Shown: in pieces, positions 31,694 through 39,643 of the stretch | Position numbering within the stretch: position 1 is the stretch's first letter | How the letters are laid out: every line of letters begins with the position of its first letter | Origin: a virus | Strand: one strand, 5' to 3' | IMG/VR virus record: IMGVR_UViG_3300025648_000045 | Location: 1-41,156 of that record | DNA: 41,156 bases | Notes under the pieces: generated by a model | The model's database searches: none | Seen by the model: the letters and a program-made list of their open reading frames with translations, nothing else | Told to the model about the DNA's origin: nothing | Made by a program: the position numbers and the translations under genes

Positions 31694-31698
31694 ACAAG

Positions 31699-31977
31699 AT
31701 GGCATACGAACATAAAGAAGGTAAGGGAACGATTTTCCCTAACGACTACAAGCAAGATGACAAGCATCCTGACTATCGCGGCAAAGCGATGTGGAAGGGC
31801 GAGATCATTGAGATCAGCTTGTGGGAGGGCGAGACACAGGGCGGCGTCAAGAAGTTTGGCGTTGCAATCAGCGAGCCTCGCGCACCGAAGGACAAGCCTC
31901 AAGGCTTCATCAAACAGAACGCGCAGGCGTACAAGAAGCCTGAACGCGAAGACGACGGCGACAGAATCCCATTCTAA
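31699..31977 (+). CDS. Small phage DNA-metabolism protein with SSB-like acidic tail
   Basis: A 92-residue protein starting MAYEHKEGKGTIFPNDYK, a start typical of a small phage family found near recombination genes. The core looks beta-rich (KGEIIEISLWEGETQGGVKK). The end, EDDGDRIPF, closely resembles the acidic C-terminal tail of bacterial SSB (consensus D-D-x-I-P-F), which docks host repair and replication proteins. It could therefore be a compact single-strand binder or a decoy that recruits SSB partners. Confidence 0.7.
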   Translation: MAYEHKEGKGTIFPNDYKQDDKHPDYRGKAMWKGEIIEISLWEGETQGGVKKFGVAISEPRAPKDKPQGFIKQNAQAYKKPEREDDGDRIPF

Positions 31978-31979
31978 GA

Positions 31980-32174
31980 ATGAGCGCAGTGGTTGCAAAG
32001 AAGGGCGTCAAGGACGACGACACATTCATCTGCGATGACTGCGGAGATCCCATCATGGGTAACCGCATCATCAATGGAGAGATGGTCTATTATGTGAAAC
32101 AGGATCTATCCAACCCACATAACAACCGCTATCGTTGTGCCGATTGCCAAGACGACCTTTGGAATAATTACTAA
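31980..32174 (+). CDS. Zinc-ribbon protein (64 aa)
   Basis: A 64-residue protein with two Cys pairs, CDDCGDPI (about 19-26) and YRCADCQDD (about 51-59), which form a typical zinc ribbon. The segment between them (MGNRIINGEMVYYVKQDL) is a compact beta hairpin. Such proteins often bind nucleic acid or other proteins in phage replication modules. Confidence 0.72.
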   Translation: MSAVVAKKGVKDDDTFICDDCGDPIMGNRIINGEMVYYVKQDLSNPHNNRYRCADCQDDLWNNY

Positions 32175-32176
32175 TC

Positions 32177-32629
32177 ATGGAACCTATCTCCTTCATCATC
32201 CCTGTGACGCCAGTGTCCCTTCAGAATTCTGGCAGAAAGGTGATGGTGATGGGAGGTAGGCCAGTCTTTTACAAAGACAAAAAAGCGAAGGACTGGATCA
32301 AGGTTGTTGGCTACTACGCCAAGAATTACACGCCAGACCAGCCATACGAGGGAGCCATCAAGCTAACGCTGACATTCGTCATGAAGCGGCCTGTTGCGTT
32401 GAACGCTAAGAAGTTCAGCCAAGGGCGCATACCTGCCGACAAGCGGCCTGATACCGACAACCTATGCAAGTGCCTCACCGATGCGCTGATTGGGTTTTGG
32501 GTTGACGACGCACAGATAACTACACTACAAGCATCAAAGTGGTTCGCGGCTCGCACAGAGATGCCACGAATCGAAGTGCATATCGAACCAATAAATTTAC
32601 AAACACATGGACAGCCAGAAAGCATTTGA
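32177..32629 (+). CDS. rusA: RusA-family Holliday junction resolvase
   Basis: A 150-residue protein with the RusA signature KRPDTDNLCKCLTDALIG (89-106) followed by WVDDAQI (108-114). Acidic residues D92, D94, D102, D110 and D111 correspond to the catalytic metal-binding set. RusA cleaves Holliday junctions and branched phage DNA before packaging. The C-terminal 8 codons overlap the next gene by 23 bases. Confidence 0.92.
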   Translation: MEPISFIIPVTPVSLQNSGRKVMVMGGRPVFYKDKKAKDWIKVVGYYAKNYTPDQPYEGAIKLTLTFVMKRPVALNAKKFSQGRIPADKRPDTDNLCKCLTDALIGFWVDDAQITTLQASKWFAARTEMPRIEVHIEPINLQTHGQPESI

Positions 32630-32789
32630 GAAGTGGTACGCTACTGAAGGAATCAGGACGCCAGTACCGAAGGGCGAACACGATCACGAATTCTATCAGC
32701 GGATTGCATACCTAGCAGGCGCAGAATCCGCGATGAACTACTGCATCGATGTAATCGATCAAGTCGAGACAAAGCTGAAAAATAAATGA
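32607..32789 (+). CDS. Hypothetical protein (60 aa)
   Basis: A 60-residue protein that overlaps the end of rusA by 23 bases and the next start by ATGA. It has the segment QKAFEKWYATEGI and a helical C-terminus with two hydrophobic faces. The N-terminal pattern is common in small phage proteins of unknown role. Confidence 0.65.
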   Translation: MDSQKAFEKWYATEGIRTPVPKGEHDHEFYQRIAYLAGAESAMNYCIDVIDQVETKLKNK

Positions 32790-33418
32790 ACTACTACAGC
32801 TTCCATGTGGGTGACTTCGCCGCCCACACATCACACCTGTATCCAATGGAGGAGCTAGCGTACCGCCGTATGCTCGACCAGTATTACCTAAGTGAATCAC
32901 CACTGCCGCTGGACGCAGAGCGCGTTGCACGCCTGATCGGAATGCGCGACCAGTCTGCTATGGTAGCGGAACTCCTGTCTGAATACTTTCTGAAATCAGA
33001 AGATGGCTGGCATAACAAGCGCGCTGATTCCGAAATCGCCATCTATCAGGCCAAGGCTAACCGCGCGAAAGCCGCAAATGCTTCGCGCTGGTCAGAGAAG
33101 AAGTCTGATGTGGATCTGAAATCAGAACGAAATCAGCTCCCAACCAATAACCAAGAACCATTAACCAAGAAGTCTTATATAAATAAGAAGAAGGTATCCA
33201 ATCTTCCTGACGAAGAATGGATCGCCGCGCTCAAGGTTCAATACGACTGGATTGATTTTGAAACCGAGTTCAGGAAGATCGACTCATGGCTGGCAGTCAA
33301 CCCACAACGCCACAAGACTCGCAAGTTTCTTATCAACTGGCTCAACCGAGTCGAGAGGCCAGTAAAGACTTCAGTAGCAGGCACACAAACAACCAACCCA
33401 TACTCTGGTATATTTTAA
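32786..33418 (+). CDS. DUF1376 (YdaU-like) replication protein
   Basis: A 210-residue protein with the DUF1376 N-terminus: YYSFHVGDFAAHTSHL (3-18), MEELAYRRMLDQYY (21-34), PLPLDAERVARLIG (39-52) and DGWHNKRADSEI. The middle is a basic Asn/Lys linker and the C-terminal 50 residues form a second small domain (DFETEFRKIDSWL). The family sits beside DnaC-like loaders and is thought to act as a phage replication initiator, which fits here because a DnaC-type ATPase follows two bases later. Confidence 0.85.
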   Translation: MNYYSFHVGDFAAHTSHLYPMEELAYRRMLDQYYLSESPLPLDAERVARLIGMRDQSAMVAELLSEYFLKSEDGWHNKRADSEIAIYQAKANRAKAANASRWSEKKSDVDLKSERNQLPTNNQEPLTKKSYINKKKVSNLPDEEWIAALKVQYDWIDFETEFRKIDSWLAVNPQRHKTRKFLINWLNRVERPVKTSVAGTQTTNPYSGIF

Positions 33419-33420
33419 TC

Positions 33421-34110
33421 ATGGAAACGATTTCAACGAATTGCATAGATTGTCAAAGCACTTTCGATGCCGAAAACATTACCTTCAACGGACGCACCCT
33501 GTTCAGTAACTCCATCTGTCCCACCTGCCTCGATAAGCGAATCGAAGAGTCAGATAGCAACCGCGAGCGCGAACTCCTAGAAGGGCGTAGGAATGCGTTT
33601 TGGAGTGAAGTGCCAAGATTGTACGCAGAAACGGATAAAGTGCGCCTACACGCCAACCTAGCGAGCGCAATCGATAGCTGGGAGTATTCACCCAAGGGTC
33701 TTGGCATGATCGGAGCTTCAGGAGCAGGAAAGACCAGAGCCGCAGTAGAGATTTTATTCAGGGAACACGAACTGGGTAGGAGCATCTGCTTCCTGAAGGC
33801 AACCAAGCTAACCCAGCACGCTCAGGATAGGTTCAACAACGACGACCAGATCAAGCACACCGCCGAGATGCGACTCCGCAAAGCCTATACCTGCAAGTTA
33901 CTTTTGATCGACGACCTTGGTAAGGGACGCCTGCCAGCCAGCGCGGAAGAACTTCTTTACGACCTGATCGACGAGCGTTCAGAGCGCGGATTACCTATCA
34001 TCTGGACATCCAACGCATCTGCTGACGATCTCTATGAAATGCTATCTAAAGACAGGGGGAAGGCAATCCTGCGCCGCCTGATCGACTTCTCATCCATCGT
34101 AACCATATGA
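33421..34110 (+). CDS. DnaC-like helicase loader AAA+ ATPase
   Basis: A 229-residue protein starting with an ATG two bases after the previous stop; an earlier in-frame ATG lies inside the upstream gene and is unlikely. Zinc-like Cys pairs C8/C11 and C33/C36 form an N-terminal finger. The AAA+ core has Walker A GASGAGKT (98-105) and Walker B LLLIDDLGKG (D164, D165), then sensor-1 IIWTSNAS. It should load the replicative helicase on phage DNA with the DUF1376 protein. No replicative helicase was found in this window, so it may use the host's. Confidence 0.9.
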   Translation: METISTNCIDCQSTFDAENITFNGRTLFSNSICPTCLDKRIEESDSNRERELLEGRRNAFWSEVPRLYAETDKVRLHANLASAIDSWEYSPKGLGMIGASGAGKTRAAVEILFREHELGRSICFLKATKLTQHAQDRFNNDDQIKHTAEMRLRKAYTCKLLLIDDLGKGRLPASAEELLYDLIDERSERGLPIIWTSNASADDLYEMLSKDRGKAILRRLIDFSSIVTI

Positions 34111-34499
34111 ACGAAATCCTTTATCTAATCGAAGAGGTAAAGGATCACGATCACCGCCAATGGATAAAGAAATCACTTTATAGGTCACTTAGCGATTGTA
34201 GAAAGCGAGCCAAAATAAAAAACATTAATTATAACATTGACCAAAATGACATTGACCACCTCTTATTCATCAACTCAGACCGCTGTTCAGTTTCAGGAAT
34301 CAAATTCAAACGCCGTGATGAAAGCCACTACCGAAACCCATACGCCCCAAGCATCGATAGGATCGATTCCTCCAAAGGCTACATCAAGGGAAACATTCGC
34401 CTCGTCGCTTACTGCATCAACAATGCCATGAACGAATGGGGCGAGGACATCATCAAGGAAATCGCAACCTCGTACTACGAGTGGAACACACACATATGA
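34107..34499 (+). CDS. HNH-like nuclease (130 aa)
   Basis: A 130-residue protein with CSVSGIKFKRRDE followed by the signature PSIDRIDSSKGYIKGNIRLV and NNAMNEWG. This pattern (SxDRID, GY, GN-xR) belongs to a family of small HNH/His-Me-finger-like phage nucleases, including homing-type enzymes. Residues of a full HNH triad are not obvious, so catalytic competence is uncertain. It overlaps the helicase loader by ATGA, so it is a stable member of the operon rather than an inserted intron. Confidence 0.7.
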   Translation: MNEILYLIEEVKDHDHRQWIKKSLYRSLSDCRKRAKIKNINYNIDQNDIDHLLFINSDRCSVSGIKFKRRDESHYRNPYAPSIDRIDSSKGYIKGNIRLVAYCINNAMNEWGEDIIKEIATSYYEWNTHI

Positions 34500-34612
34500 A
34501 CCTATTCAAACGCATCGCCTGCTACCTATCAGGTCACTTCATCGTAGTCACACACACCCAACCGCGCCACCTCCAGTGCCTGCGCTGTAACAACATCTGG
34601 AAGAATCTATGA
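34496..34612 (+). CDS. Small Cys-pair micro-protein (38 aa)
   Basis: A 38-residue protein ending in LQCLRCNNIWKNL, a C-x2-C pair with a flanking aromatic residue; histidines occur upstream (SGHFIVVTHTQPRH). It could form a minimal zinc knuckle. Both ends overlap neighbours by ATGA. Confidence 0.55.
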   Translation: MNLFKRIACYLSGHFIVVTHTQPRHLQCLRCNNIWKNL

Positions 34613-34773
34613 AGACAAACACACAAACAAAACCAGCACCCAAGCTCAAGCGCGGAGACTGGAACAAGAAAAAGACAATGCAGTTCTGGGCTATGCACCC
34701 TTCAGGCCGCGAGATGTGGGTCACGCCAGAGCGCATGGAGAAGGCCGTCCTAACCATGAAAATGAAATGGTAA
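34609..34773 (+). CDS. Basic micro-protein (54 aa)
   Basis: A 54-residue basic protein (KLKRGDWNKKKTMQFWAM, about 12-29), coupled by ATGA to the upstream gene. No function was recognised. A 12-codon frame bridges it to the next gene, as noted under rejected items. Confidence 0.55.
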   Translation: MKTNTQTKPAPKLKRGDWNKKKTMQFWAMHPSGREMWVTPERMEKAVLTMKMKW

Positions 34774-34801
34774 TCCACCCTGAACCAGACCCTGACGATA
34801 T

Positions 34802-35200
34802 ATGAGACCCAAAATCATCCTCACAACTGAAAACAATCAACCTGAAAAACCAAGGTGCGTACTTTGCAATCATCCAACAGACATCTACAGCGACACGCGC
34901 CTCTGCGAAGTCTGCGATTCATCACAAAAGATGAAAGGCATCCCTTTCCCTGAAATCACCGATCACGACGAACAAATTTGTGAAGTATTAGCTTCAGATG
35001 TTGTCTTTTACAAAGAAATGATCAGGTCGCTTCGTAAATGCCTCGCTCAAGAGAAAAAAGCGCGCCGCAAGGAAGTCAGGTCACTCCATAAATCAAACCT
35101 ACAAAACAAGAAAGAACGCGATGAAGCAAAGCTCGCATTCAAGATACTGGGAGACAAGTACGACCAACTCATCAACGACATCAAAGCCAAGTCGCAATGA
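34802..35200 (+). CDS. Zinc-ribbon coiled-coil protein (132 aa)
   Basis: A 132-residue protein with a zinc ribbon (CVLCNHPTD and LCEVCDSSQ, about 19-42) followed by a long, highly charged coiled coil (about 70-132, rich in Lys, Arg and Glu). This pattern fits a DNA- or protein-binding adaptor. The stop overlaps the next start (ATGA). Confidence 0.65.
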   Translation: MRPKIILTTENNQPEKPRCVLCNHPTDIYSDTRLCEVCDSSQKMKGIPFPEITDHDEQICEVLASDVVFYKEMIRSLRKCLAQEKKARRKEVRSLHKSNLQNKKERDEAKLAFKILGDKYDQLINDIKAKSQ

Positions 35201-35688
35201 TCAGAATCGATATCACATCTGATATCAGATCAGAAGCAGAACGCCGCGACAAAAATGCATACTATCGTTATGGAACAATCGCGACCAAACTCACAAACTC
35301 ACGCCGCCACGGCTTCATCGCAGAGGTAGTCTGCCAGCACACGCTCGCAGGCATGGAGTACACCAACGAGAACGAGATTGACCTACGCAACTGGATGGGC
35401 GAATCGTTCGATGTCAAGTGCCACACGACGAAACAAGAGCCGACGCTTTACGACGCTTGCACAATTCCACAGACCTCAAAGATCCACACCGACCACCTCA
35501 TCTACTGCTACGCCAACGACAATAGCGTATGGATAGCAGGACACATACCAACCAAAACATTCTACGCCATCAGCGAACTCATGCCAGTAGGCCACCAAGG
35601 AAAATACTTCACTTACGACTATGCGAGGTATGAGATAATTGCTGGAGATTTAGATCCAGTAACCAGTCTAATGCCAATAAAAAGATAA
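35197..35688 (+). CDS. PD-(D/E)XK nuclease-like protein (163 aa)
   Basis: A 163-residue protein. The order E (GFIAEVVCQHTLAG), D (NEIDLRNWMG) and D-x-K (SFDVKCHTT) matches a restriction-endonuclease-like core. The remaining sequence is compact and beta-rich (LIYCYANDNSVWIAGHI). It may cut DNA during recombination, host DNA breakdown or headful processing. It is the last gene of the replication block, followed by an AT-rich terminator region. The fold call is by motif only. Confidence 0.6.
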   Translation: MIRIDITSDIRSEAERRDKNAYYRYGTIATKLTNSRRHGFIAEVVCQHTLAGMEYTNENEIDLRNWMGESFDVKCHTTKQEPTLYDACTIPQTSKIHTDHLIYCYANDNSVWIAGHIPTKTFYAISELMPVGHQGKYFTYDYARYEIIAGDLDPVTSLMPIKR

Positions 35689-35737
35689 TGCGCTGGCTCA
35701 AAAATAACCATTTAGTTATGTTAGAAGTCAAGCATAT

Positions 35738-35770
35738 AATCTATTTACTCTGATAGATTTTATTATTTAC
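35738..35770 (+). terminator. AT-rich hairpin with T-rich tail
   Basis: The inverted repeat AATCTAT (35738-35744) and ATAGATT (35753-35759) encloses an 8-base loop and is followed by TTATTATTT. It is a weak-stem candidate terminator after the replication operon. A second inverted repeat, ATTATT-GCGT-AATAAT (35772-35787), follows at once and could be an operator. Confidence 0.4.
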
Positions 35771-35819
35771 TATTATTGCGTAATAATTACTTATAAGAGA
35801 AAACCAACCGACCTTTTCT

Positions 35820-36422
35820 ATGCCGATCCTCAAGAACCCTGAACATGAACGCTTTGTGCGCCTGCTATCCCAAGGATTGTCTCAGGCCGACGCCCTGATG
35901 AAGTGTCGCCCCAATATCAAACGAGAATCCGCTGGCGTGCTGGCATCGCAAATCGCCAACAGGCTGGAGGTGAAGTCTCGCTTCGCGGAGATCAAGGAGT
36001 TAATCGACAGCCAGTTTGCTATGGCACTAGGTGAGAAGCGCGACCTGTTACGGCGGATGGCTCTGGGCGAAGTTCCTACCAAGATTACCAAGAAGTCTAA
36101 TGGTCAGGTTGAAGCGACTTTCGACAAGTTGGCGGCATTGCAGGCGGATGCGAAGCTGGGAGGCGAATACGCGCCTGAACAACACATCGTGACCAGTGGG
36201 CCAACCCTGAAGCTGGAGTTCCACGGCGTAGGGCGCAACACCAACATGACGCCTGCGCTGGAGGAGGAATGGAAACGCCTGAACGCGCCGCCTGAAGTCA
36301 GGACATACAGCGAGCCTGTCACCATAGAAGCAGAGTTTGAACGCTATCAGGACATGGACATCGACGAAGATCCGCCATCCATGAAGGAAGTTACAGAGAT
36401 AATCGATGAGGCGAACACCTAA
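35820..36422 (+). CDS. terS: Terminase small subunit
   Basis: A 200-residue protein with an N-terminal helix-turn-helix-like region (RLLSQGLSQADALMKC, about 13-28; SAGVLASQIANRLEV) and a helical segment EIKELIDSQFAMALGEKRDL as in phage small terminases. After this come KITKKSNGQVEATFDKLAAL and KLGGEYAPEQ, a pattern found where the family assembles into rings. The small subunit recognises packaging sites and regulates TerL. It lies 1.1 kb upstream of terL, which supports the call. Confidence 0.78.
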   Translation: MPILKNPEHERFVRLLSQGLSQADALMKCRPNIKRESAGVLASQIANRLEVKSRFAEIKELIDSQFAMALGEKRDLLRRMALGEVPTKITKKSNGQVEATFDKLAALQADAKLGGEYAPEQHIVTSGPTLKLEFHGVGRNTNMTPALEEEWKRLNAPPEVRTYSEPVTIEAEFERYQDMDIDEDPPSMKEVTEIIDEANT

Positions 36423-36472
36423 GTCCACTATTTATGAGTGGTATTATCTGTAGTTATGGATAACCTACTCTG

Positions 36473-36628
36473 ATGACGGCCTCAGATATGCCAATTATCT
36501 CCCATGTTACATCCGTTCTATTCCTGATCGGATTTGCTGTATTTTGCTGGATTATCTATAAAAAGACGCGCAAGGTAGTTAAGCGAGGTAATAAAGCCGC
36601 TAGGCGCAGGAAAATCGCAGGCTTTTAA
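36473..36628 (+). CDS. Small membrane protein with basic tail (51 aa)
   Basis: A 51-residue protein with one strong transmembrane segment (VTSVLFLIGFAVFCWIIY, about 12-29) and a very basic cytoplasmic tail (KKTRKVVKRGNKAARRRK). It lies alone between the terminase genes, with non-coding DNA on both sides. Size and topology would suit a pinholin-like or regulator protein, but no lysis context is present. It is a real candidate missed by length cut-offs. Confidence 0.55.
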   Translation: MTASDMPIISHVTSVLFLIGFAVFCWIIYKKTRKVVKRGNKAARRRKIAGF

Positions 36629-36636
36629 TTATCCAA

Positions 36637-36665
36637 TTGACATAAGGTATGTCGGCGGCTAATAG
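36637..36665 (+). promoter_or_regulatory. Promoter candidate ahead of structural-like genes
   Basis: TTGACA (36637-36642), a 17-base spacer and TAATAG (36660-36665). The -35 box is perfect and the -10 box weak. It lies 7 bases before the gene at 36672, in a 43-base gap, so it may drive a nearly leaderless message. Confidence 0.45.
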
Positions 36666-36671
36666 TCATGA

Positions 36672-36971
36672 ATGGCTACAACTTTCACCGCTGGTAACAT
36701 CTACCCTACTAGGAACGCCGCCCTTCATGGCATCAACCCTGCAACGCAGGTGACCAGCACGGCCGTAGTGCCTCTTACCGAGAACTTCGTCTGCCACGCC
36801 ATTACCGAGGCAAACGGCGTCTTCCTTGACCACACGAACAACACGAAACGCTACGAGCTTTATTTCGACGCCAATGGTCAGTTCATCTATCCATATGGCA
36901 GGTTTCCCAACGCTCCGATCTGCCACTCCAGCTACACGACTGGCGTAGACAATACCAGCGGCGCAAACTAA
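36672..36971 (+). CDS. Hypothetical small protein (99 aa)
   Basis: A 99-residue Thr/Asn-rich beta-type protein (AGNIYPTRNAALHGINPATQ near the start). It resembles small virion decoration proteins in composition, but this is not a family match. It is followed by a similar-sized gene 6 bases later. Confidence 0.6.
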   Translation: MATTFTAGNIYPTRNAALHGINPATQVTSTAVVPLTENFVCHAITEANGVFLDHTNNTKRYELYFDANGQFIYPYGRFPNAPICHSSYTTGVDNTSGAN

Positions 36972-36977
36972 TCCCTT

Positions 36978-37262
36978 ATGGCAGTAGCCATACCGCCAAC
37001 AGGGTGGAACTATCAGTACCCCAACGCTGATGGCTCCTACACGCGCATCACGGCGGCTACGCTGGATGACCTCTATGTCAGGGTAGCTGAGTATCAGCTT
37101 GGGCCAGCCAACTGCACGACGCTCGCCTGCCTGATAGCCTACAACGCGCAGATCAACGCTCTCCTACCTACGATCATCCCTGCTGTCAACGCCTACCTAT
37201 CAACCGAGAAGGCGGCTGTTGAAGCCTGCGCCGCGCGTAATAGAGGCTGTTGTTCCTACTAA
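36978..37262 (+). CDS. Hypothetical small protein with CC tail (94 aa)
   Basis: A 94-residue protein whose N-terminus carries a Tyr/Pro-rich beta-like segment (TGWNYQYPNADGSY) and whose second half is helical. It ends in EACAARNRGCCSY with three cysteines close to the C-terminus. The stop overlaps the end of the minus-strand gene by four bases. The function is unknown. Confidence 0.6.
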   Translation: MAVAIPPTGWNYQYPNADGSYTRITAATLDDLYVRVAEYQLGPANCTTLACLIAYNAQINALLPTIIPAVNAYLSTEKAAVEACAARNRGCCSY

Positions 37263-37483
37263 CGATTCTTCTTTGACGGCTTTGCCTGCGGCTTTGAGAC
37301 CGCCCTGCCGTAGATGGTCTTCTCGCGGATGGCGTCAGGCAGGTCTCGCACGAATATCTTCAGGCGCATGGCGTAGTCAGGACTCATGAGTGTGATCAGG
37401 TGACTGAACTCCTCACCTTGCGACGCCAGCTTGGTGGCTTCGGTGAATGTGTGTGATTGAAGCTGGTCGTATTGGTTATACAT
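37259..37483 (-). CDS. Only minus-strand gene: hypothetical protein (74 aa)
   Basis: A 74-residue protein read on the minus strand, starting at the ATG at 37483; a GTG at 37501 is an alternative. No plus-strand gene covers this stretch, and codon choice (CGC, AAG, GAC) matches neighbouring genes, so it looks genuine. The protein is charged and helical (DYAMRLKIFVRDLPDAIREK in the middle, basic tail KPSKKNR). It converges with the upstream gene and diverges from terL, whose start is only 31 bases away. It could be a regulator or a moron with its own promoter overlapping terL's. Confidence 0.65.
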   Translation of the reverse strand: MYNQYDQLQSHTFTEATKLASQGEEFSHLITLMSPDYAMRLKIFVRDLPDAIREKTIYGRAVSKPQAKPSKKNR

Positions 37484-37514
37484 TGACGCGAAGGCTACCA
37501 CAATATAGGCAACT

Positions 37515-39419
37515 ATGGCAATGAATCAACAAACAGAGGACACAGGATATAGGCTAACGCCGCCACATTCCATCAAGGTTTTTCACGCTCATGCCGTAAA
37601 TATTCGCAAGGAGGCGGATAGGGACGAGGAGCTTGGTCTGTTGTATGCGGCTCAGTACATCATCACCGAGACGGCTAAGAACGCTGTTGGTTTGACTGAG
37701 ATCGACCTGCCGACGGCTGAGATGGTGGTGCGCCAGTATGTGATGCACCTACTGAATCACGACCAATTTGAGGCGGCGGCTACAATCCTTTGGGGAGCGG
37801 CGGTCTATGACTGGAGACCGAAGAGTTCGCGTGACACATGGCGGTGTCTGTTCGCTGGTGATCGCGTGCTGGTACAGGGCGCAGGTGCTATGGGCAAGAG
37901 CTTTGGGGCGGCGGCATGGTTCTACTTGGACTGGTATCGCGACCCTGAGTACACCTGTATCAAGGTGATCTCGCTGACGAAGGAACACGCCGAGCGGAAC
38001 ATCTTTGCGAACATCAAGACCTTTCATCGGACTGCGCTGGTGAAGCCGATCACCGATCAGGAGGACAAGTCTACCAGCATTCAAGTTACCAACGACAGCA
38101 AGCAGGGCATCCATCTGGTAGCCATTCCGAAGGGCGAGAGCGGTCATGGAACCCTGCGCGGATTCCATCCCATACCGAGAGCAGGCAAGGAGCATCCGAA
38201 GTGGGGAAGATTGTCGCGCACCCATGTGGTGTTGGACGAGGCCGAGGAAGTCCCTGTCGGCGTCTGGGAGGGTATCAACAACATCTTGTCCACAGCGGAT
38301 ACGGAGAGTCACAAGGGTCACATCAAGATTTTTGGCGCGTCAAATCCGAGGGATAGGACTAGCAACTTCGCCCAGCGGTGTGAGCCGAAAGACGGCTGGG
38401 CATCAGTGGACTGCGAGGACGACTTTGAGTGGGACAGCAAGGAGGGATACCATGTGTTGCGACTGGACGCCGCTCGCTGTGAGAATGTGATTGAGAAGCG
38501 GATTGTCTACGCTGGTCTCCAGACCTATCAGGGTTACATGGGATACATCTCGCGCGGTAGGACTGCCGAGGCGATGACGATGGCTCGCGGCTGGTTCCCT
38601 GAAGAGGGCATGGCGATGGGGATCATCACGCCTGCCATGATGGACAACGCGCTTGGTATAGTGCGCTTCATTGGGCCTGTAGTTCCTCTGGCGGCGTTTG
38701 ACTTGGCTCTGGAGGGTAACGATCAGGTGATGTGTTCCTACGGACGATTTGGGCTGTCTGACGGCTGGACTCCTCAGTCTGGTCATTTCATTCCATTCAA
38801 GACGGCGAGGGTGGTGATGCAGTTGGACTCGCAGATACCATTCCCTAAGAAGGCGACGCTGGAGCAGACACAGGCGATCATCAAGTTTGCGAGGACGATG
38901 AAGATTGCACCCAACTGGCTGTGTGTGGACAGGACTGGCAACGGCGCAGGCATTCACGACTCCCTGTGCAGTCTGTTTGGTAGCGAGGTGATGGGAGTCA
39001 ATTACTCATGGGCGGCTAGCGACACGCACATTCTGGGCGACGATAGTCAGAAAGCATCGGAGTTATACAACGGCGTCGTGACCGAGTTGATTTTTGGATT
39101 GGCGAAGTATTTGGAGTTTGAGTACCTGAAGATCAGTCCCAGCTTCAGGAATGAGGATCTGATCCGACAGGCTACGGCTCGCAGGTACAAGCAGAAGGGC
39201 AAGGGTCTAGTGCGCGTCGAGAGCAAGGGCGACTACTGCAAGCGGACGAGGAGCAAGTCTCCTGACGCATTGGATTCGCTGTCGATGCTGGTCTACCTGA
39301 TGCGCCAGCGCGGTGGGGCGGTAGCTACAATGACCGAGACGAAGCCAGAGGGCAACTCGCGCCAGCGTGAATTGCAGAGCCTTGTTGACAAGATGGAGTT
39401 TGTTGATATGTCTGATTAG
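37515..39419 (+). CDS. terL: Terminase large subunit (ATPase-nuclease)
   Basis: A 634-residue large terminase. ATPase motifs: Walker A QGAGAMGKS (121-129) and Walker B VVLDEAEE (238-245), then a motif near FGASNPRDR (about 275-283). The RNase-H-like nuclease has its acidic residues in AAFDLALEGND (D396), CVDRTGNGAG (D472) and KSPDALDSL (D584, D587). It cuts concatemeric DNA and powers packaging through the portal. Length and domain order are normal for a headful- or cos-type enzyme. No portal gene was found downstream within the window. Confidence 0.96.
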   Translation: MAMNQQTEDTGYRLTPPHSIKVFHAHAVNIRKEADRDEELGLLYAAQYIITETAKNAVGLTEIDLPTAEMVVRQYVMHLLNHDQFEAAATILWGAAVYDWRPKSSRDTWRCLFAGDRVLVQGAGAMGKSFGAAAWFYLDWYRDPEYTCIKVISLTKEHAERNIFANIKTFHRTALVKPITDQEDKSTSIQVTNDSKQGIHLVAIPKGESGHGTLRGFHPIPRAGKEHPKWGRLSRTHVVLDEAEEVPVGVWEGINNILSTADTESHKGHIKIFGASNPRDRTSNFAQRCEPKDGWASVDCEDDFEWDSKEGYHVLRLDAARCENVIEKRIVYAGLQTYQGYMGYISRGRTAEAMTMARGWFPEEGMAMGIITPAMMDNALGIVRFIGPVVPLAAFDLALEGNDQVMCSYGRFGLSDGWTPQSGHFIPFKTARVVMQLDSQIPFPKKATLEQTQAIIKFARTMKIAPNWLCVDRTGNGAGIHDSLCSLFGSEVMGVNYSWAASDTHILGDDSQKASELYNGVVTELIFGLAKYLEFEYLKISPSFRNEDLIRQATARRYKQKGKGLVRVESKGDYCKRTRSKSPDALDSLSMLVYLMRQRGGAVATMTETKPEGNSRQRELQSLVDKMEFVDMSD

Positions 39420-39421
39420 CT

Positions 39422-39643
39422 ATGAATACAGACAACCCATTACCAAAGTTTCCGTACACAGGACGGCGGTTTACTAGCACCGAGGCGTTCTTGGATGACA
39501 AGCCGATCCTTCCGTACCATGAGGTGACCATTGAGGATAATGTCGCATGGAAGGTAAACCCTGACTGGGTGAGCGCGCCATACTATGAGGTGTTGGATCA
39601 CCAGCCTGAAAGTGGCTACTTCAGGAGGCTGAAGGAGATATGA
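39422..39643 (+). CDS. Hypothetical protein (73 aa)
   Basis: A 73-residue protein starting two bases after terL, with beta-type segments (EVTIEDNVAWKVNPDW). The end overlaps the next gene by ATGA. The function is unknown. Position suggests packaging or head assembly. Confidence 0.6.
   Translation: MNTDNPLPKFPYTGRRFTSTEAFLDDKPILPYHEVTIEDNVAWKVNPDWVSAPYYEVLDHQPESGYFRRLKEI

Noticed and set aside
34767-34805. A 12-codon frame (MVIHPEPDPDDI) overlapping both neighbours
   Set aside because: Too short to support as a gene, although its overlaps could serve translational coupling.
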